A stretch of DNA of 10,583 nucleotides, from positions 1 through 10,583 of the forward strand of contig CAZTTQ010000027.1 of NCBI GenBank assembly GCA_964616135.1, given 5' to 3'. Shown here one piece after another: positions 6,584 to 10,583 of the stretch. Position 1 is the first letter of the stretch, and each line of letters begins with the position of its first letter. A program made the translations under genes and the position numbers. This DNA comes from JAJYIV01 sp964616135 (GTDB lineage: Bacteria; Patescibacteriota; Patescibacteriia; UBA9934; GWF2-40-263). Under the pieces are notes generated by a model that saw nothing but the letters and a program-made list of their open reading frames with translations, was not told the origin of the DNA and searched no databases.

Positions 6584-6918
6584 TACAAAAAGTGAGTGTA
6601 AGGCAAACGAGTCCGTTAGGACAAAATGGCGCCGGTTGGCGCAGACATAGGGACACGGCCACAACCCATTGGGTTCTGACAATCTCTCTATGTCCTACTC
6701 CAACACAAACGTCTCATCTTGCAAGATGACACGCCTCCTTTACCGTTCATTGGTCTTGTCCACGGACGAACCCGGAGGTTCGTTATGATGTGGACGGGCC
6801 AAGTCATTCCCCGAGAGGAACGACAGAAGAGTAAAGAAGCGGGATATTCCCCGAAAGCGTGGGGTGCCTTCGGAGAAACTCTCTGTGGTGTCTTGGAAAG
6901 AGCGTGCGTCTAAGGTAC
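6562..6918 (-). ncRNA. Predicted structured non-coding RNA, about 357 nt, unidentified
   Basis: The unit is defined by a consensus promoter (6925-6953) and a strong terminator (6559-6583) on the same strand, with no credible protein gene between them. Local hairpins I can see on the minus strand: TTCCT/GGGAA at 6806-6819; CGAACC-TCCG-GGTTCG at 6767-6782 inside GTCCAC/GTGGAC (6790-6795 with 6758-6763); a 10-bp stem with one mismatch and a TGCA loop at 6710-6733; GGACATAG/CTATGTCT (6695-6688 with 6650-6643) enclosing AACCC-AAT-GGGTT at 6663-6675; GCGCC-AACC-GGCGC at 6629-6642; and GTCC-TAAC-GGAC at 6611-6622. ACAGAGAG (6879-6886) pairs with CTCTTCTGT (6823-6831) with one bulge. The ends can pair: 6916-6920 with 6596-6600 and 6907-6911 with 6605-6609. 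The size suits tmRNA or RNase P RNA, but I find neither the tmRNA acceptor-end features nor the RNase P core motifs. Identity is unknown. Confidence 0.6.
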
Positions 6919-6924
6919 ACAGAT

Positions 6925-6953
6925 AGTATATACTTTTTTACTCAAGGTGTCAA
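6925..6953 (-). promoter_or_regulatory. Consensus sigma-70-type promoter of the predicted ncRNA
   Basis: The minus strand carries an exact TTGACA (6948-6953), a 17-bp spacer (6931-6947) and TATACT (6925-6930). It is the best promoter in the window. The A/T-rich spacer includes a run of six A. The predicted start is near 6918. Confidence 0.85.
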
Positions 6954-6980
6954 CCGTTATATCTTCCGTAATATTAAATG

Positions 6981-7021
6981 AAAAAACGACCGGAACACAC
7001 GAAATGTATTCAAGTCGTTTT
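6981..7021 (-). terminator. Terminator downstream of the pnp-linked membrane protein gene
   Basis: On the minus strand AAAACGAC (7014-7021) pairs with GTCGTTTT (6983-6990). Inside, past a small internal loop, GAATACA pairs with TGTGTTC around a TTTCG loop. A run of six T (6981-6986) ends the structure. The stem is A/T-rich, so weaker than the other terminators here. Confidence 0.6.
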
Positions 7022-7024
7022 CCT

Positions 7025-7075
7025 TGTGGGTAAAGTTATCCACAATTCGGTGTGGATAAACACAAGTTATCCACA
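7025..7075. promoter_or_regulatory. Cluster of four DnaA boxes
   Basis: TTATCCACA, the consensus DnaA box, occurs exactly at 7036-7044 (+), 7051-7059 (-) and 7067-7075 (+). A one-mismatch copy, TTACCCACA, lies at 7025-7033 (-). Orientation alternates. The cluster lies between the stop codon of the membrane protein gene (7079) and its terminator. Because neighbouring copies are inverted, the transcript could also fold into a 9-bp hairpin. Confidence 0.75.
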
Positions 7076-7078
7076 TTT

Positions 7079-8380
7079 CTAGAAACACATAAGGAACACT
7101 GAGGAAAACCAACTCTTTTTCAGGGAGACCGCGTGGAAGGTCTGGCTCAAGTCACGAACGACGCTTGGCGTGTGAAACGTGAGGTCACTGGCTGAAAGCC
7201 GGTAGAGTCTCTCTAGATTTACGTAGGCACTTGGTTTTCCGCGTTCGCAGGCGCCTTCCGTACCTGTCGCCGCGGATTTCTTTCCCAACCAATCCATCAG
7301 GAGACTTTCGTCGTCGCTGAATCCGTAACGGCCGTCCGGTTGGATAGCCAACAGTAAATTTTCCTCCGCCGTCGGCTTAGCCTGCATGACTTTGGCACCA
7401 AGCACCGTGCGTTCCTCAAGGGTAACAGAGGCCGGATCTACGCGTATTTCCTGAGCCTTCGTCGTGTCAGGGAGGGACCAGGACTGCGTTTTTGGGTGCC
7501 GGAACGCCGCCGCGGCCAACAGGAGCTTTCTCCATCCGTCCTCTTCGACGTCCATTCCTTTGCTGCCCAGCAAGAAGGAGAAGCCGTTTTTGCGCTCTTT
7601 TATAACGATTGCACCTTCCTGGCGCAGGAGTTCGCGGGAAAAGAGCTCTAGGGACGGGAGGTTGAATGGGGCTACGATGCTCTCCATCCGTTCGGTCACA
7701 CCGCTTATTTCAATGCCATTTGTCAAAACAGGTGTAGCCAAAAATGCGACAGTTCCCTCAGGGAGATGGGGAAATTGGTTTTTAGGGAGCGCTTGGCGTG
7801 GAAGGCGCAGGCTCCAGCCATCTTTGTTGGAGGAGATGACTCCAGCACCCCACGTGTCCGTTCCTCGCAGGTAGAGGGTGCCGATCCGGCCAATGCCGAA
7901 CCACGGACCGGTCCGCGGTAATCTCACTTGCTCCGTCGGGCGGACGCGGTCCGTGAGGAGCGCGAGTCCGTTTCCGGACGTCTGGACCGAGATGCCATAG
8001 GCATCGAGCAGCGCATGTGGAATATGGTCTGCGGTGGCACGTATGGCCGTACTGCGCCGTCCGTCCGCGTCCACGAAGACTGCCAGTTCGCCGGCACTAT
8101 AGGGTGCAAGCTCTTGGAGGGTCAGAGCCCGGTCGGAAACCGCGGTGAGATGTCCTACGGCCTTTAGAACGGATTCCCAGTGTTCTTTTCCCGGCTGCAA
8201 TCGAAAAATGAGCTGGGTTCCTTCTGGAGCCATGACCCCAATCGTCGGTCGTTCAAACCACCAGCCAGCGATGAAAAATGCGCCCAGGGCCGGCGCACAG
8301 AGCGCCAAGAGCCAAACAACCCGCCGGTGTGGGCGGGTTGCGTGGATAGATCGATCAAGGGGGATGTTGAGGCGTTGCAT
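7079..8380 (-). CDS. Hypothetical single-pass membrane protein downstream of pnp
   Basis: This 433-residue protein matches no family I recognise. A basic N-terminus (HATRPHRR at about 13-20) precedes one membrane segment at about 21-42 (VVWLLALCAPALGAFFIAGWWF). The rest (about 390 residues) should lie outside the cytoplasm. It is mixed alpha/beta in look, with no obvious enzyme motif and no repeat. The outer part begins GVMAPEGTQLIFRLQPG. The start at 8380 is 5 nt after the pnp stop with no Shine-Dalgarno, so it is probably co-transcribed with and coupled to pnp. The sequence is somewhat more A/T-rich than its neighbours, particularly at the 3' end. A link to RNA decay is suggested only by position. 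The open frame, operon spacing and terminator support a real gene. Confidence 0.8.
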   Translation of the reverse strand: MQRLNIPLDRSIHATRPHRRVVWLLALCAPALGAFFIAGWWFERPTIGVMAPEGTQLIFRLQPGKEHWESVLKAVGHLTAVSDRALTLQELAPYSAGELAVFVDADGRRSTAIRATADHIPHALLDAYGISVQTSGNGLALLTDRVRPTEQVRLPRTGPWFGIGRIGTLYLRGTDTWGAGVISSNKDGWSLRLPRQALPKNQFPHLPEGTVAFLATPVLTNGIEISGVTERMESIVAPFNLPSLELFSRELLRQEGAIVIKERKNGFSFLLGSKGMDVEEDGWRKLLLAAAAFRHPKTQSWSLPDTTKAQEIRVDPASVTLEERTVLGAKVMQAKPTAEENLLLAIQPDGRYGFSDDESLLMDWLGKKSAATGTEGACERGKPSAYVNLERLYRLSASDLTFHTPSVVRDLSQTFHAVSLKKSWFSSVFLMCF

Positions 8381-8385
8381 GCAAA

Positions 8386-10583
8386 CTAGCGGCGGGGCGG
8401 GCGGGGACCGGTGGTCGGCGCGCCGGCGGGAGCGGTGTTCGCTTCCGTCTGGGCCGGATAGGTGTTGCCCGTCGCCTGCTTCATGGACAGGTTGATGCGT
8501 CCCATTTCGTCGATTTCCTTCACGCGGACCTGTACGACGTCTCCGATTTTCACGATATCACGGACCGCGTTGACCCGCCACGGGGCCAATTCGCTGATGT
8601 GGACCAGGCCGTCCTTTTTGGGAAGGATTTCCACGAAGGCGCCGAAATCCATCAAGCGGGAGACTTTGCCGGTATAGGTTTCGCCTACCACGACCTTGCG
8701 GGTCAGGCCGCGGATCCAGGCTTCCGCCTTTTGGGCGGGTTCGCCGCCCTGGGACGTGATCATGACCAGGCCGTCGTCTTCGATGTCGATGGTCGTCACG
8801 CCGGTAGTGGCAATGATTTCGTTGATCATCTTGCCGCCCGGGCCGATGACGTCGCCAATGCGTTCCGGATCGATGCGGAGCGTAATGATGCGCGGGGCGA
8901 ACGGAGACAATTCCGGGCGCGGCGCCTCAATGGCCTTCTGCATGACGTCCAGGATCTCCAGGCGTCCGGCGCGGGCCTGGCGTACGGTCTTTTCGACCAT
9001 TTCCTTGGTAAGGCCGTGCGTCTTGGTATCCATCTGGATGGCCGTAATGCCCGCGCGGGTACCGGCGATCTTGAAGTCCATGCCGCCGGCGCCGTCTTCC
9101 AGGTCCTGCAGGTCCGTGATGACCACGTACTTGTCGGAGCCTTCTTCCGTGGCGAGTCCCATCGCGACGCCCGCGACCGGGGCCGTGATCGGCACGCCCG
9201 CGTCCATCAGGGCCAAGCTGGAGCCGCAGGTAGAACCCATGGAGCTCGAACCGTTGGAGGTCAGCACTTCGGACACGACGCGGATGGTGTACGGGAAGTC
9301 TTCCTTGTTCGGCAGGACGGGGACAATGGCCTTTTCCGCCAGGGCTCCGTGGCCGATTTCACGGCGCCCCGGGCCGCGCATAGGCTTCACTTCGCCCACC
9401 GCGAACGGGGGGAAGTTGTAATGGTGCAGGTAGCGCTTGGTGCCCACGTTCGCCATGCCGTCCAACGTTTGGGCGTCGCCCGGGGCGCCAAGGGTCACGA
9501 CCGACAGAACCTGGGTTTCCCCGCGGGTAAAGTGGCCGGAACCATGCACGCGCGGCAGGACGGCGACCTCGGAGGTCAGCGGACGCACCTGGGTGACGGC
9601 GCGACCGTCCACGCGCTTCCCTTCTTCCACGATGGCACGGGAGACTTCGCGCTCCACGACATCCCCGACCAGGGACGCGCCGTACTTCACGTCGGCTTCT
9701 TCCATGCCCTGTTCCTTCAAAAACGCCTCGGTGCGCTTTTTCACCTCGCGCTTTTGTTCCATGCGCTGGACCTTGGAGGCCTGCGGCACGGAGAACAGCA
9801 GTTCGCGGGTCAGCGCGGCGATCTTGGGGCGGGCAATCGCTCCTACCTCTGCGCGGCGGTCCGCTTTTGCCTTGTCTTCGGGCGACTTCGGCGTGAAGAT
9901 GTCGCGCTTTGCCTTGCCGGCGGCGGCACGGACTTCCTCGATGAGGCGGATCGGTTCGGCCAAGTGCTTCATGCCGAACCAGAACGCTTCCAGCATGGCG
10001 TCCTCCGTCGCCTCCGCAGCGTCGGCTTCCACCATGACCACGCGTTCGGGCGTTCCGGCGAACGACAGGTCGATCGGGGACGTGTCGCGGACGGCGTAGG
10101 TCGGATTCACGATCCATTCCGTGCCCGTCTGGCCCACGCGGACGTCGGCGATGGGGCCGTTCCACGGGATGTCGCTCATGTGGAGCGCGCAGGACGCGGC
10201 CACGAGGCCCAGGACGTCCGGGTCGTTTTCGCCGTCAAAGGCCAAACAGGTCACGACGACCTGCACTTCATTGCGCATGCGGTCGTCAAACAGCGGACGG
10301 ATGGCCCGGTCAATGTAGCGCGCGACCAAAATCGCCTCGTCCGTCGGGCGGCCTTCTTTCTTGATGAACCGGCTGCCCTTGATGCGGCCGGCGGCGTAGA
10401 GGCGTTCTTCAAATTCGACCATGAGCGGGAAGAAGTCGATGCCTTCGCGCGTGGTTTCGCTCATGACGGCGGTCGCGAGGACGATGGTGTCGCCCAGGCG
10501 GACGACGCAGGAACCGTTTGCTTGGTTCGCGTACTTGCCGGTTTGGATGGAAAGCGTCTTTCCACCCCACTGCGCTTCAAACG
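8386..10583 (-). CDS. pnp: Polyribonucleotide nucleotidyltransferase (PNPase), 5' end outside the window
   Basis: PNPase degrades RNA 3' to 5' by phosphorolysis as a trimer. The frame runs through the right edge. Upstream of the first internal ATG (10464) it continues as FEAQWGGKTLSIQTGKYANQ and GSCVVRLGDTIVLATAV, the normal PNPase N-terminus, so only a few residues are missing; 731 are visible. Domains, numbered from the visible start: RNase PH 1 at about 1-210; an all-helical domain at about 230-320; RNase PH 2 at about 325-540 with SSSMGSTCGSS and the metal-site residues D496, D502 and K504 in LEDGAGGMDFK; a KH domain at about 564-624 with GPGG at 580-583; an S1 domain at about 631-702; and a Pro/Ala/Thr-rich tail ending in PRPPRR. 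The FFRR-type loop reads FIKK. All domains are intact. Confidence 0.97.
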   Translation of the reverse strand, partial: FEAQWGGKTLSIQTGKYANQANGSCVVRLGDTIVLATAVMSETTREGIDFFPLMVEFEERLYAAGRIKGSRFIKKEGRPTDEAILVARYIDRAIRPLFDDRMRNEVQVVVTCLAFDGENDPDVLGLVAASCALHMSDIPWNGPIADVRVGQTGTEWIVNPTYAVRDTSPIDLSFAGTPERVVMVEADAAEATEDAMLEAFWFGMKHLAEPIRLIEEVRAAAGKAKRDIFTPKSPEDKAKADRRAEVGAIARPKIAALTRELLFSVPQASKVQRMEQKREVKKRTEAFLKEQGMEEADVKYGASLVGDVVEREVSRAIVEEGKRVDGRAVTQVRPLTSEVAVLPRVHGSGHFTRGETQVLSVVTLGAPGDAQTLDGMANVGTKRYLHHYNFPPFAVGEVKPMRGPGRREIGHGALAEKAIVPVLPNKEDFPYTIRVVSEVLTSNGSSSMGSTCGSSLALMDAGVPITAPVAGVAMGLATEEGSDKYVVITDLQDLEDGAGGMDFKIAGTRAGITAIQMDTKTHGLTKEMVEKTVRQARAGRLEILDVMQKAIEAPRPELSPFAPRIITLRIDPERIGDVIGPGGKMINEIIATTGVTTIDIEDDGLVMITSQGGEPAQKAEAWIRGLTRKVVVGETYTGKVSRLMDFGAFVEILPKKDGLVHISELAPWRVNAVRDIVKIGDVVQVRVKEIDEMGRINLSMKQATGNTYPAQTEANTAPAGAPTTGPRPPRR

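Larger units (their letters stand above)
6921..7075. other. Candidate oriC or DnaA-binding region: AT-rich stretch plus DnaA-box cluster
   Basis: Four DnaA-box-like 9-mers lie at 7025-7075 beside an AT-rich stretch; at 6921-7021 only 32 of 101 bases are G or C, against well over half in the flanking genes. Box cluster plus adjacent AT-rich DNA is the usual plan of a bacterial origin. Against it: dnaA and dnaN are not in the window, and the genes on both sides read leftwards rather than diverging. It could instead be a DnaA-titrating or regulatory site. Confidence 0.5.

Noticed and set aside
6719..6913. Plus-strand 64-codon ORF in the non-coding block
   Set aside because: It starts with TTG inside a palindrome, has no promoter or Shine-Dalgarno, is antisense to the predicted ncRNA, and its translation has no recognisable domain.
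6562..6918. tmRNA, RNase P RNA, 6S RNA or SRP RNA as the identity of the ncRNA
   Set aside because: There is no tRNA-like acceptor end with CCA, no RNase P core motifs, it is too long and multi-branched for 6S, and it has no SRP GGAA/GNAR domain. A divergent version cannot be excluded by eye.
7025..7075. The DnaA-box cluster as simply a transcription terminator hairpin
   Set aside because: The inverted copies can pair, but no U-run follows on either strand, a separate terminator lies at 6981-7021, and the 9-mers match the DnaA consensus exactly three times.
9437..10099. Plus-strand 220-codon ORF opposite pnp
   Set aside because: It is an antisense shadow rich in Ser, Arg and Thr, with no start signal.
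1..10583. CRISPR array, insertion sequence, prophage or defence system
   Set aside because: There are no regular direct repeats with spacers and no transposase, integrase or defence gene; apart from the non-coding block and the unknown membrane proteins the genes are housekeeping.

Overview
The window is a compact, gene-dense stretch of a bacterial chromosome at a GC content well above 50%. It fits a member of the Candidate Phyla Radiation (Patescibacteria). I base this on the gene set and protein style: a short ComM, a DksA-like zinc finger next to lspA, a LysM/M23 peptidase with a long basic amphipathic stretch before its membrane anchor, and a zinc-ribbon membrane protein. Spacers are also very short. 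This placement is inference; no rRNA is present. TGA acts as a normal stop (rnhB), which argues against the recoded Gracilibacteria and Absconditabacteria.

Left part (1-4097). A DUF167/YggU gene (minus, cut by the left edge) lies behind the terminator of tig (trigger factor, minus). tig and rnhB (RNase HII, plus) diverge from a short shared promoter region. rnhB overlaps a LysM-LysM-M23 cell-wall peptidase by 4 bases, and that pair ends in a clean terminator. A small zinc-ribbon membrane protein gene follows. It converges on comM, and the two stop codons interlock.

Middle (4094-6540). Reading on the minus strand, dksA-like and lspA form an operon with a good promoter and end at a G/C-rich terminator whose U-tail runs into the start codon of comM.

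Non-coding block (6541-7078). This is the unusual part. Reading leftwards on the minus strand it holds: three exact DnaA boxes plus one near-match within about 50 bp (7025-7075); a terminator for the upstream gene (6981-7021); an AT-rich stretch; a consensus promoter (TTGACA, 17 bp, TATACT); and about 357 nt without a credible gene but rich in hairpins, closed by a strong terminator. I interpret this as an unidentified structured RNA gene beside a DnaA-binding cluster that may be oriC.

Right part (7079-10583). An unrecognised single-pass membrane protein gene lies directly downstream of pnp (polynucleotide phosphorylase, minus), whose 5' end is outside the window.

Functionally the window mixes housekeeping (protein folding, RNA decay, ribonucleotide removal, lipoprotein processing), envelope remodelling (M23, LspA) and DNA-uptake-linked recombination (ComM). 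Several genes have -10 boxes only 8-10 nt before the start codon, suggesting leaderless or nearly leaderless mRNAs.
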